Source of the DNA: JAKBEU01 sp036172095
Lineage (GTDB): Bacteria > Patescibacteriota > Microgenomatia > UBA1406 > GWC2-37-13
NCBI GenBank assembly: GCA_036172095.1
Contig: JAVHSH010000012.1
Coordinates: forward strand, 69,274-133,273
DNA length: 64,000 bases
Reading direction: 5' to 3'
Positions 34,209 through 42,824 of this stretch are shown here, in pieces. The notes below the pieces were generated by a model, which searched no databases, was not told where the DNA came from, and worked only from the letters and a program-made list of their open reading frames with translations. The translations under genes were made by a program, and so were the position numbers. How positions within the stretch are numbered: the first letter of the stretch is position 1; each line of letters opens with the position of its first letter.

Positions 34209-35207
34209 GATATTTCTCCAATCCGTTTTATCTCCCTTGTTTTCGACAGCTACTTGAAGAGTCCTTGCTTGTGTATCTATGATCGTCGAAGCCATCGTTA
34301 TGACGCCATCACCTTTGCGATATATTGAAGCATCCGACTCCGTCTTGTAGAGGAGAGTCTTCTTTAGGCCCTCAATCGCATTAACTGATTGTATGGCGTT
34401 TTCTATAACTGCGCATCTTTGTTTGGTTGCATCTTTCCCGATATACCCTGGATCTTCGGCACTTGAGAGTAATCCTTGAAAATAATTCGTGTGGACGAAT
34501 CTGTCAGTTGTTTTTATGAACTCGAAATTATTTTCTGTCGATTCGATACAGTAGAGATTGTTGTTTATGAGAAGATTATGACAGTATCCTGATGCACGTT
34601 TTGTTTTGGCTAGGATACCCTTTATTTCTTCAATTGATTTTGCTTCAGAAACTGCCCGGGCTATGATATTTTTTGGGACACCAATTTGATTGTGTGCATG
34701 ATAGAGTGTGTTTATTGTTTGGATTATTCCAGATGAATTTACGCTAACTGTCTCCCCTCCTATCATGAATGGACAGGCCAGATAGGTCAATCCATTTCCG
34801 GAAATGGTTTTGCTGACCATAAAATAATATTCGCGCATTTCATTTTCCTGGAAGCCATTCCAATAGTCATCCTCATTGTGTCCAACAATCCATCCAGAAT
34901 TTGTATGTATAAAAACCGATGAGCACCTTTCTGGATAGGGACTTTCCACTTCGTCCCGACAATTGAACGCCCACACCCTCTCAAAAGGCATCTCTATCCC
35001 ATCAGCTAAACCCCTCATCTCTTCAACGAAATGGGGAAATGATTTTTTAGTTTCAGCAAGATAGGGCAACGATTCACTGACAAGTGTTTTCCAGGGAATT
35101 CCAGGAACAAATTTGGTATAGAAGCTTTGATGTAATTCTTTTGTCGCCACTCCAATCTGCTTACCCGCATCGTAGTATGAATTGGTCTGTATTCGTAAGC
35201 AATGCAT
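34197..35207 (-). CDS. C45-family acyltransferase/amidohydrolase
   Basis: From the ATG at 35207 (TATAGT six bases upstream) the product is 336 residues. RGLADGIEMPFERVWAFN near 65-82, then YPERCSSVFIHTNSGWIVGHNEDD near 91, match acyl-CoA:6-aminopenicillanate acyltransferase/carcinine-hydrolase-like N-terminal-nucleophile enzymes. Cys95 would be exposed by self-cleavage and attack an amide; the Arg, Asn and Asp nearby are conserved in the family. Such enzymes hydrolyse or transfer acyl or beta-alanyl groups. It lies on the opposite strand inside an ATP-grasp cluster, suggesting that it trims, cleaves or acylates the ligase product. Confidence 0.82.
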   Translation of the reverse strand: MHCLRIQTNSYYDAGKQIGVATKELHQSFYTKFVPGIPWKTLVSESLPYLAETKKSFPHFVEEMRGLADGIEMPFERVWAFNCRDEVESPYPERCSSVFIHTNSGWIVGHNEDDYWNGFQENEMREYYFMVSKTISGNGLTYLACPFMIGGETVSVNSSGIIQTINTLYHAHNQIGVPKNIIARAVSEAKSIEEIKGILAKTKRASGYCHNLLINNNLYCIESTENNFEFIKTTDRFVHTNYFQGLLSSAEDPGYIGKDATKQRCAVIENAIQSVNAIEGLKKTLLYKTESDASIYRKGDGVITMASTIIDTQARTLQVAVENKGDKTDWRNISIY

Positions 35208-35339
35208 AGTATTACTATACACTTTTTTATCGTTACTTTTCGTTTAATATGAAGTGGCGGTATATTTCACCTTGATAAATGAAAATATAGGTCTTGACAT
35301 TTCATAATAATGCGTAATAATTGAATATCTTTCAAAAAA

Positions 35340-36791
35340 ATGAAAACAGACCAAGAAGATAAGCCTCCAGACAAGGCAGTATCAAATAACACACAGAAAA
35401 AGAAAAAGAAAAATGGCCGCAATCGGGAACAACTACTTGTTTATATCTATAATGTTGTTGAAGATGAATGGTCCTATATCTCATCCATTACTGATAAGGA
35501 GGAACGCCATCAAGAAATCGAACGAGATAATAACACCGCAGAATGCTATTTATTCGCCAATGCCGACAAAGATGAGTTGCTATATATATCACCAAAGACA
35601 ATAACACCTTCATTCAAACTGTATTTCCAGAAACTGGTGGGTGCACAAAGATTGGAAGTCATGGTTCCCAAAAAGGACTCAGGTCTTATCTGTAAGGATT
35701 TATATAACGATACAGTCACCTTCAATAAACTTGTGACAAAAGCTAAACGATATAAAAAAATCGTGATTGTGAGTTATTCGACTTCTCCACAACTCTATGA
35801 GCTAAGGGACCGTCTGCAAAAACGTGGGTTAACGGTGCAACTTCCAGAAGCTCCCGAGGTCGATTGTTCATGGACCGTCAATTTTTATGGCAGCAAATCC
35901 GGCATTCGCCAACTTGCCCAACAAAGCACGGCTCTTGAACCAGACTTCATCATGCCGGAAGGCATCATTTGTGTTGGAAAGCTGGATGCGGCGCGTATCG
36001 CCGCAAATAAATATATAAAGGATAGAGGTGTCGTCATCAAGACGAATAAAGGGTCTGGCGGAAACGGCGTACTTATTTTCCGTGACGGTCAGCTCCCCAA
36101 GGAATACAAGGCATGCGAAAAATCCATTTATTCCTACCTGAACCAAGATGAATATTGGGAACGCTACCCAATTATAATCGAGGATCTTATCCCTGTTAAT
36201 TTTAATAATGGATCTAATAGTTTTCCTAACATCGAATTCAAAATCCAAAAAAATGGGAAGATTGATATGTTGTATTATTGCACGATGAAAGTGACCGAAG
36301 ATGGAGGATTCTACGGACTGGATATGCACGAAGATGTACTGAATGAACGCCTTGCCGCACGTATCATCGACACGGGATACTACATTGCCGAACGGTATAG
36401 CGCTGAAGGGTATCGAGGACATTTTGACATCGACATGATTGCGACGAAATACAACCAGGTGTTCGTCAATGAGTCAAATACGAGAAACACCGGTGGAACG
36501 GATGTCTATAAAGTCGCGTTGGAACTCATCGGTAAGGATTTCTTTTCGGACTCCTATGTCATCAGTCGAAGCAGATTCGAACTAAACAATATCAAGCGTG
36601 CATCTTTTCCGGTCGTTCATAAAATCCTTGAGCCACTTTTGTTCAACAAAAGGACAAGGGAAGGTGTCGTTATAAGCTCAGAAAATATCATTAAACAAAG
36701 AGAGCTTATCTATATTATCTTCGGGAACAACAAAAGGCGGGCATATCAGATAGATGAAGATATGCGCCATTTATTTTCCAAACAAAGTTAG
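35340..36791 (+). CDS. Pgm1-like ATP-grasp ligase, paralogue 3
   Basis: The 483-residue protein has a Lys-rich N-terminal tail (about residues 18-35), then the same order as paralogue 1: LVYIYNVVEDEWSYISSITDKEER near 33, NFYGSKSGIRQLAQQ near 182, GVVIKTNKGSGGNGVLIF near 233, FDIDMIATKYNQVFVNESNTRNTGGTD near 361 and the C-terminal YIIFGNNKRRAYQI shared with paralogue 1. A stretch of 77 bases is identical between the two genes although most other parts differ, which points to recombination. The Ddl-like gene follows closely, so the pair is co-transcribed. Confidence 0.75.
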   Translation: MKTDQEDKPPDKAVSNNTQKKKKKNGRNREQLLVYIYNVVEDEWSYISSITDKEERHQEIERDNNTAECYLFANADKDELLYISPKTITPSFKLYFQKLVGAQRLEVMVPKKDSGLICKDLYNDTVTFNKLVTKAKRYKKIVIVSYSTSPQLYELRDRLQKRGLTVQLPEAPEVDCSWTVNFYGSKSGIRQLAQQSTALEPDFIMPEGIICVGKLDAARIAANKYIKDRGVVIKTNKGSGGNGVLIFRDGQLPKEYKACEKSIYSYLNQDEYWERYPIIIEDLIPVNFNNGSNSFPNIEFKIQKNGKIDMLYYCTMKVTEDGGFYGLDMHEDVLNERLAARIIDTGYYIAERYSAEGYRGHFDIDMIATKYNQVFVNESNTRNTGGTDVYKVALELIGKDFFSDSYVISRSRFELNNIKRASFPVVHKILEPLLFNKRTREGVVISSENIIKQRELIYIIFGNNKRRAYQIDEDMRHLFSKQS

Positions 36792-36802
36792 ATTTGCGCA
36801 TA

Positions 36803-37828
36803 ATGAAAAAAATCACGGTAGCATTCTTATATAATGTCCGGCACTCATACCCTGATCCGAAGGTCCTCTATACACAACTCGAGGCTGATTTTGATGACCC
36901 AAAAACGATTAGGCTTATCGTCAAGCATCTGAAGCAATGTGGGTACAATGTCATACCGATTGAGGCAGATGAAAACGCCTACCTCAAACTTAAAGCGAAC
37001 AAGCGCACAATAGATATTGTCCTAAATTATTCAGAAGGGATACATGGACTCGATCGGGAGGCACATCTTGCGGCAATGTTGGAGATGCTCCAAATCCCCT
37101 ATACAGGTTCTTCCCCGCTCTCCCAAGCACTTATGCTTAACAAAGCAAAGACAAAAGAAATACTGATTGCAAACAATATCCCAACCGCCCCATTCCAGCT
37201 CGTCAATGACGAAGATGAACCGATAAAAAAATCCCTTCACTATCCACTCATTGTGAAACCTGTATCTGAAGGGTCGGGAGCGGGAATAACAAACAAAAGC
37301 GTTGTTCATACCGAAAAACAGCTTCGAGAACAGATACATTGGATACATAAGATATTCAGGAAAGAACCTGTCCTCATCGAGCCTTTTTTGGCAGGACCGG
37401 AATTCTCGGTCGCCATGGTCGGCAATCCACCACAAATCCTTCCGTTTATTTCTCCCAATCATTCCCTCCTTCCGAAGGGGATAAATCCAATTGATTCCCT
37501 TGAAGTGAAATGGATATTTGAAGAGGAAATCGACAATAGCAACTATCTCATGTGTCCGCCGCCCATGGAAAAAGCATTAAGAGGTAAAATCGAAAGAATA
37601 TGCCGTGCAACATGGAAGGCCCTTCAAATCAGAGACCTGTGTAGAATAGATATACGCTGTGATTTGAAGAATAGACCTTATGTTCTTGAAGTAAACTCAC
37701 CACCAGGTCTTATGCCTCCGGAAATGTCAATGACTTCCTATTTCCCTCTCGCTGCACGGACAGCGGGACTTGATTACAATGAAATGCTTACATTAATAAT
37801 CAACACGGCCTTGAAACGATATAGATAG
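36803..37828 (+). CDS. D-alanine-D-alanine ligase-like ATP-grasp enzyme
   Basis: The 341-residue enzyme has the Ddl fold: LDREAHLAAMLEMLQIPYTGSSPLSQALMLNKAKTKEIL near 81 is a strong Ddl-type stretch, followed by PLIVKPVSEGSGAGI near 148 (ATP loop), VLIEPFLAGPEFSVA near 190 (the hinge) and IDIRCDLKNRPYVLEVNSPPGLMP near 288 (metal ligands and product Asn). It is larger and more diverged than housekeeping Ddl and stands next to three other ATP-grasp ligases, so it may make another dipeptide. The ATG at 36803 is preferred over a TTG at 36794. Confidence 0.78.
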   Translation: MKKITVAFLYNVRHSYPDPKVLYTQLEADFDDPKTIRLIVKHLKQCGYNVIPIEADENAYLKLKANKRTIDIVLNYSEGIHGLDREAHLAAMLEMLQIPYTGSSPLSQALMLNKAKTKEILIANNIPTAPFQLVNDEDEPIKKSLHYPLIVKPVSEGSGAGITNKSVVHTEKQLREQIHWIHKIFRKEPVLIEPFLAGPEFSVAMVGNPPQILPFISPNHSLLPKGINPIDSLEVKWIFEEEIDNSNYLMCPPPMEKALRGKIERICRATWKALQIRDLCRIDIRCDLKNRPYVLEVNSPPGLMPPEMSMTSYFPLAARTAGLDYNEMLTLIINTALKRYR

Positions 37829-37843
37829 GCCAATTTTGTCGAA

Positions 37844-37872
37844 ATGACAACTCGACTATTGTTTGTTATAAT
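37844..37872 (+). promoter_or_regulatory. promoter for the tRNA-Ile/tRNA-Val pair
   Basis: ATGACA (37844-37849), 17 bases, TATAAT (37867-37872). The first tRNA begins 40 bases downstream. Confidence 0.6.
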
Positions 37873-37880
37873 TTCCTTTA

Positions 37881-37900
37881 TCCTGAGCAACGTCGAAGGA
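37881..37900. repeat. TCCTGAGC...GTCGAAGGA-type repeat
   Basis: TCCTGAGCAACGTCGAAGGA has partly pairing ends (TCCT/AGGA) and closely resembles a widespread intergenic repeat I know from many bacterial genomes. It lies in the leader of the tRNA pair. Confidence 0.4.
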
Positions 37901-37911
37901 TTTGTACGTTT

Positions 37912-37983
37912 GGGCGCGTAGTTTAATGGTAAAACAGTTCTCTGATAAAGAACAGAGCGAAAGTTCGATTCTTTCCACGCCCA
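37912..37983 (+). tRNA. tRNA-Ile (anticodon GAT)
   Basis: Anticodon stem GTTCT/AGAAC encloses CTGATAA, and the T-loop is TTCGATT. The acceptor stem pairs at six of seven positions (one C-A mismatch at pair six). The CCA is not encoded. Confidence 0.88.
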
Positions 37984-37995
37984 CTTTGCCCGCCA

Positions 37996-38014
37996 TAGCT
38001 TTAGCGAAGGAGGG
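37996..38014. repeat. 19-bp dispersed repeat, copy 2
   Basis: TAGCTTTAGCGAAGGAGGG is the exact reverse complement of 2904-2922. It lies between the tRNA-Ile and tRNA-Val genes. Confidence 0.55.
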
Positions 38015-38027
38015 CCCAACGTTTTCC

Positions 38028-38102
38028 GGACTCGTAGCTCAACGGTAGAGCGCTTCGTTTACATCGAAGATGTTGGGGGTTCAAATCCCTCAGCGACCAC
38101 CA
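38028..38102 (+). tRNA. tRNA-Val (anticodon TAC), odd acceptor stem
   Basis: The anticodon stem CTTCG/CGAAG encloses TTTACAT, the T-arm is GGGGG-TTCAAAT-CCCTC, and CCA is encoded at 38100-38102. The acceptor is unusual: 5' GGACTCG against 3' AGCGACC pairs at only four of seven positions, counting from the outer end. It may be a real tRNA corrected by another mechanism, a pseudogene or a sequence error. Confidence 0.7.
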
Positions 38103-38164
38103 AGTCAAACTTGGCTTCGCATCAGCACATTTTCTTCTTGCTTCTTTTGCCGTTTTCTTACATA

Positions 38165-40477
38165 ATGAATATAGTCATGAAAAAGGACGCACTTCCCTAT
38201 ATACGACAGGCATTGAAAGACTATGTTGAGATAGTCGGCAATCTTATCGTGTTTTTTCCGTATTTCTTTTCGTTTGTCCCTCTCCTGAAAACGCTCTTCT
38301 ATCCGTGGAAGCACATTGTCACGAAAAAGGAAATTCGCGGGTTTTCTTTCTCCGAATATCTGAACAGATTATTCCTGAATATCATGTCCTCTTGTATCGG
38401 TGCATCGATGCGTCTGTCTCTTATTTCGTTTTTCATCCTTTTCGAAACAGCCTATATTCTCACCCTTCCTATTACGACCCTCATCTACATACTGTTACTC
38501 CTTCCCTTCAAGACTGTTTTTTTCCTCATTCAGCCAACAGAAGAAGAGATGAAAGAAAAAAGTAAATCTGCGTTTATGGCTTCCCACTGCCTTGAAAAGA
38601 AAAATACCCTTATCGTCTCATCCTGGTTTGAAGAGTTATGGAATAAGGAAAAGGCAGCCAAGAAATGGTGGGATAAAAAAACACTATTCGCTTATCCGCC
38701 CCTTGCACGCGACTGGGCTGTTGGGTATACACCTACGCTTGATTTATATGTTGAAGATCTCACGAGTTCGACGTATCAATCAACGCAACGCCACATCGTT
38801 GGACGCAAGAATGAGCTGGGTGAAATGCAGGAAGTGTTGAGTAAATCGGAAGAGGCAAACATTGTATTGGTTGGCGAAGAAGGAGTGGGTAAACGGACTG
38901 TTGTAGACGCACTTGCCCGACTTATTTATGAAGGACAAACTGGAAAACAGCTTGCCTACAAGAGAATCCTTAAGCTCAACATGGAAAAAATACTTACGAC
39001 CTTCACGGACTTAAAACAACGCGAACAGTTTTTCGAGGAATTGATGGATGAAGCGACGCAGGCAGAACGGGTCATCCTTCTTATTGAGAACATTGATAAA
39101 TATTGTGCAAGTGGGGATGGGCGGATTGACCTGACGGGTTCATTCGAAAAATATGCCCGTCAAAGTACCATCCAATTCGTGGGCATAACCACTCCTTTCT
39201 TCTATCAGAGATTCATATTCGCAAATGAGAAAATGAACCGCCTATTCACCCGGATTGATGTAAAAGAAATCACGAAAGATGAGGCGTTATCGACAATTCT
39301 CCATATCATACCCCAATTTGAACTGAGATATAGCCTTACGATACCCTATGAAACGGGAAAAGCAGTCATCGAAAAAAGCGAGTTTTATATCACGTCAATA
39401 CCCTTCCCGGAAAAAGCGATAGAACTCCTTGACCAAACCGCTGTACATTCCAATGCACAAGCACAAAAAAATGCCGCGAAGCAAAAAGTAGCGATACCTC
39501 CCGAACAGGTCGATATCGTCCTGACAGAAAAGACTCATATCCCGACGCGTATGACCGATGATATGCGATCAAAGCTCCTTTCCCTTGAACATCTCATAGA
39601 AGAGCGGGTTGTGTTTCAATCAGATGCCATCTCTCAGCTTTCAGCCGCAATCCGCCGTTCATTTATTCTTTTGGGGAAACGAAAAAAACCACTCGCGACT
39701 TTCCTGTTTTTAGGTCCAACAGGTGTTGGGAAGACAGAAACTGCAAAAGCACTTTCAGCAATATTCTTCGGGAGCGAATCATATCTGACTCGTTTTGATA
39801 TGTCGCTCTATCAGTCAAAAGATGACATCAAAGCGCTTGTCGGTTCATTAGAGTCGGGACAGCCTGGACTTCTTTCGAAGGCTATCAGAGAGCTTCCGTA
39901 TGCTGTCCTCTTGTTGGATGAACTTGAGAAAGCACACCCAGACTTGATAAATATGTTTTTGACCGTCATCGATGAAGGATATTTTACCGATGGATTCGGA
40001 AAGCGTGTCGACTGTAAAAATCTTATCATTATTGCAACCTCAAATGCAGGAGCTGATTTTATCTACAAACAACAAGGGGTGCTGGATAAACTGTCAGATG
40101 CAATTAAGGATACCGTTGTTGATGAATCTCAATCTGCTACCGCAAATCTCATCGACCATCTTATTCAGAGTCATATTTTTTCCCCAGAATTCCTTAATAG
40201 ATTTGACGGAGTCATTTCATATAACGCGATTTCAAATGACGCCATCATGAGTATTGCGAAAAAAATGTCCCAATCCGTTCAGGATACCATCTATAACCTC
40301 TATCAAATCAAGCTCTCAATCAAGGATGAGACTCTGCTTGCTGCGATACAAAAACATTATAATCCACGGTTTGGAGCCCGCAATCTTGAGCATGTCGTCA
40401 CGACCGAAATAGAGGACAAAATAGCCACGCTTCTTCTTGAGAAAAAAGTTGGGGAGGGTCAAACTATCATTATCTAA
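38165..40477 (+). CDS. membrane-anchored Clp/Hsp100 AAA+ ATPase
   Basis: The 770-residue protein has two AAA+ modules of the ClpA/B/C type: VLVGEEGVGKRT near 234 is the first P-loop, LFLGPTGVGKTE near 513 the second, and LLLDELEKAHPD near 580 the second Walker B. In place of the normal Clp N-domain, residues 1-140 contain two to three strongly hydrophobic segments, so it is probably anchored in the membrane. The first module keeps its P-loop but shows fewer conserved residues around it. It would unfold membrane or exported proteins; no clpP is nearby. The frame also opens upstream inside the tRNA trailer, which is not used. Confidence 0.85.
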   Translation: MNIVMKKDALPYIRQALKDYVEIVGNLIVFFPYFFSFVPLLKTLFYPWKHIVTKKEIRGFSFSEYLNRLFLNIMSSCIGASMRLSLISFFILFETAYILTLPITTLIYILLLLPFKTVFFLIQPTEEEMKEKSKSAFMASHCLEKKNTLIVSSWFEELWNKEKAAKKWWDKKTLFAYPPLARDWAVGYTPTLDLYVEDLTSSTYQSTQRHIVGRKNELGEMQEVLSKSEEANIVLVGEEGVGKRTVVDALARLIYEGQTGKQLAYKRILKLNMEKILTTFTDLKQREQFFEELMDEATQAERVILLIENIDKYCASGDGRIDLTGSFEKYARQSTIQFVGITTPFFYQRFIFANEKMNRLFTRIDVKEITKDEALSTILHIIPQFELRYSLTIPYETGKAVIEKSEFYITSIPFPEKAIELLDQTAVHSNAQAQKNAAKQKVAIPPEQVDIVLTEKTHIPTRMTDDMRSKLLSLEHLIEERVVFQSDAISQLSAAIRRSFILLGKRKKPLATFLFLGPTGVGKTETAKALSAIFFGSESYLTRFDMSLYQSKDDIKALVGSLESGQPGLLSKAIRELPYAVLLLDELEKAHPDLINMFLTVIDEGYFTDGFGKRVDCKNLIIIATSNAGADFIYKQQGVLDKLSDAIKDTVVDESQSATANLIDHLIQSHIFSPEFLNRFDGVISYNAISNDAIMSIAKKMSQSVQDTIYNLYQIKLSIKDETLLAAIQKHYNPRFGARNLEHVVTTEIEDKIATLLLEKKVGEGQTIII

Positions 40478-40535
40478 TCTTAGAGGCAAAATGAATAGCG
40501 TTTTTCAAAAAATGTGCGTATAATATCTTAGAATA

Positions 40536-41651
40536 ATGAAAATCTATTTCACCGCTTCAACCTCAGGAAATGGAGATTTGACTCCACTTTACGCACAAAT
40601 CATACGACTTATCAAAAAAAATGCTATTTCACTCACCTCTGGCGAACAGATTATTTCTCCTCGCCTGTTAGATCAGGATAAAAAAATCACATCCCAAGCT
40701 ATTTATGAACGGCAACAAAAACGAATTGCCGAAAGTGATCTGGTTATTGCCGAGACTTCCAAACCATCGCATGGCGTGGGAGGAGAAATCGTCTATGCAC
40801 TTTCTCTCGGAAAACCTGTCCTTGCTCTCGTCCACACAAAATTTGAAGACCATATCTCCCCTATGGTTGCCGGCAATCCTTCAGAAAATCTCTTCATTGA
40901 GTATTATGAAGAAGATTCTGTCGGGAATAAATTGAACGACTTCATTAAACATGTCGAAAAGATAAAGAAAAGGAAAGGAAAACTTATTGTCATCGATGGA
41001 GGTGATGGGTCTGGTAAAACGACTCAAGCGCAGTTACTTGTTACATATCTAAAAGAGAGAAAAATTTCAGTGAAATATGTTGACTTTCCTCAGTACTATA
41101 AATCGTTTCATGGTAAGACAGTCGCAAAATTCTTAAGGGGAGAATTTGGCAGTATGGACGAGATTTCTCCATATCTTGCTTCCCTCGCCTACGCACTTGA
41201 TCGCGCATCCATCAAGCGCGAAATGGATGAATTTCTTGCTCAGGGAGGCATTATCGTCGCAAATAGATATGCGACATCCAGCATGGCGCACCAAGCAGCA
41301 AAATGCAAAACAGAAAAAGAACAGAATGATTTCCTCAAATGGGTTTATGAATTGGAGTACAAGGTGCACAAAATCCCAAAAGAAAATCTCGTCGTGTACC
41401 TTCATATGCCATGGAAAAAGTCAATCGAATTGACGCAAACACGAGCAGACAAGGCCTATTTGAAAGGGATGAAACAGGATATCGCTGAGAAAGATCTGAA
41501 TCATCGGAGGGCTTCGGAAGAGATGTATCTCATGCTCGCAAAAAAATACCGACATTGGAAAACAATTGAATGTATCGAATCCGACAAATTGCTTTCAAGG
41601 GAAGAGATATTCAAGAAAGTGCTCGCGCTCGTCAGTCCGATGCTTTCCTGA
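40536..41651 (+). CDS. fusion: nucleotide N-hydrolase-like domain and thymidylate kinase
   Basis: Residues 1-140 look like a nucleoside deoxyribosyltransferase/DNPH1 fold: MKIYFTAST at the start and HGVGGEIVYALSLGKPV near 79, with Glu84 at the nucleophile position. Residues 149-371 are a thymidylate kinase: VIDGGDGSGKTTQAQ near 153 is its P-loop, VDFPQYY near 180 and NRYATSSMAHQ near 244 follow the dTMP-binding and DR(Y/F) motifs. Joining dNMP hydrolysis with dTMP phosphorylation would let one chain choose between salvage and breakdown. TATAAT (40519-40524) lies just upstream. It converges on 41632-42819 with a 20-base overlap. Confidence 0.85.
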   Translation: MKIYFTASTSGNGDLTPLYAQIIRLIKKNAISLTSGEQIISPRLLDQDKKITSQAIYERQQKRIAESDLVIAETSKPSHGVGGEIVYALSLGKPVLALVHTKFEDHISPMVAGNPSENLFIEYYEEDSVGNKLNDFIKHVEKIKKRKGKLIVIDGGDGSGKTTQAQLLVTYLKERKISVKYVDFPQYYKSFHGKTVAKFLRGEFGSMDEISPYLASLAYALDRASIKREMDEFLAQGGIIVANRYATSSMAHQAAKCKTEKEQNDFLKWVYELEYKVHKIPKENLVVYLHMPWKKSIELTQTRADKAYLKGMKQDIAEKDLNHRRASEEMYLMLAKKYRHWKTIECIESDKLLSREEIFKKVLALVSPMLS

Positions 41652-42819
41652 ACGTTGCCCCATATCCATATTCTTTCGTCCATTTCCTGCTTACCCTCAG
41701 TATTGTCTTTTTGGATTGATTGAAGAACATGCTATAGAGATTATCAAGTGCGTAGGGAAGATATCCTCCGCGGGCAAAATAAACATCGTTCGGAATATCT
41801 TTATCAATTGGTCCATCCATCCGCTCTAATGTATTGCGCATGGGGTGATTCCCATGTGAATCTTTCCGAATATCATTTATGGCACAATAATCAAGGTTCT
41901 TTACCTCTGCCCGAATTCGTTCGATAGTCGATTGACTTATGCCTTTTTCTGCGTCTCCCATATCCCCAACGACATAGATATTCCCATCTGGAGCTGCTAA
42001 GCTTCTCACCAACTGCTGCTTGTCCTCCGGCAACATTTGAGTCACCTCATCCGGCATCGTTATGTAGTTTGCATGCTGACGGGGTCCATTGGGAGAAATC
42101 TGTTTACCTTCGCTGAGACCATAGGCCATGTAGCCAGAAGTAATATGAAGAGGAATTTTGTGCTTTCGTGCATATGCTCGAAGCAATAAAACCCCTTGTG
42201 CCGTTGTAGGGCCATCAATAAAAACTTCCACACCCTTTTTCAATATATCCTCATTTCCTTGACGCATCTGTAATTCTAAGTAGCTCAATATGGAATCACC
42301 TGAAGCTAAGCAGTCATCGTGAATTCTGAGTCCGTATTTTGGAGATGTCCCACCTTGGACTGCAGGCGAAATACCATCTATTATCGCTTGTTGATATTGT
42401 GCTCGAACGGAGTCGTCTGAAAACCCCTGGCTTGCAAGCCTCATGAGATTTAGTGCGTATTCGCTGGTTGATCCATGTAGGACCGTCAGACCGAAATTCC
42501 CGGAAGAATCTCTATGTTCGAATGATGGACCAGTATCTTTATCTCCATTAATGAGCGATTTAATATATCCACTATCTTCACCGAGCTGTTTAAGGAAAAC
42601 ATCTGGTTTGATGACACTCCCTGGGAACGAAGAACTGAGTTCATGGGGAAACGTCACAAAAGACTCCCAATCAACGACATTACTGTCCTCATCGGTAAGT
42701 GTAACTTCCGTATGGACATTCTTAAATCGAATCGCTCCCTCCAGATTTCTTGGGCTTTGGAGAAGTTTGATTATTCGCTCCCCACGGTACTCCCGTGACG
42801 TCGGTTTTTCTTTCATCAT
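41632..42819 (-). CDS. phosphoribosyltransferase-like protein of the pyrimidine operon
   Basis: The 395-residue protein is last in the pyrimidine operon, five bases after pyrF. LRIHDDCLASGDSI at 164-177 resembles the PRPP-binding motif of type I phosphoribosyltransferases (two acidic residues followed by a small-residue loop), and GVEVFIDGPTTAQGVLLLRAYA near 195 fits the following strand-helix. The remaining N- and C-terminal regions are not recognised. It could be another pyrimidine-linked phosphoribosyltransferase or a regulator that senses PRPP. The assignment rests on one motif and position. Confidence 0.5.
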   Translation of the reverse strand: MMKEKPTSREYRGERIIKLLQSPRNLEGAIRFKNVHTEVTLTDEDSNVVDWESFVTFPHELSSSFPGSVIKPDVFLKQLGEDSGYIKSLINGDKDTGPSFEHRDSSGNFGLTVLHGSTSEYALNLMRLASQGFSDDSVRAQYQQAIIDGISPAVQGGTSPKYGLRIHDDCLASGDSILSYLELQMRQGNEDILKKGVEVFIDGPTTAQGVLLLRAYARKHKIPLHITSGYMAYGLSEGKQISPNGPRQHANYITMPDEVTQMLPEDKQQLVRSLAAPDGNIYVVGDMGDAEKGISQSTIERIRAEVKNLDYCAINDIRKDSHGNHPMRNTLERMDGPIDKDIPNDVYFARGGYLPYALDNLYSMFFNQSKKTILRVSRKWTKEYGYGATFRKASD

Positions 42820-42824
42820 AGTCT

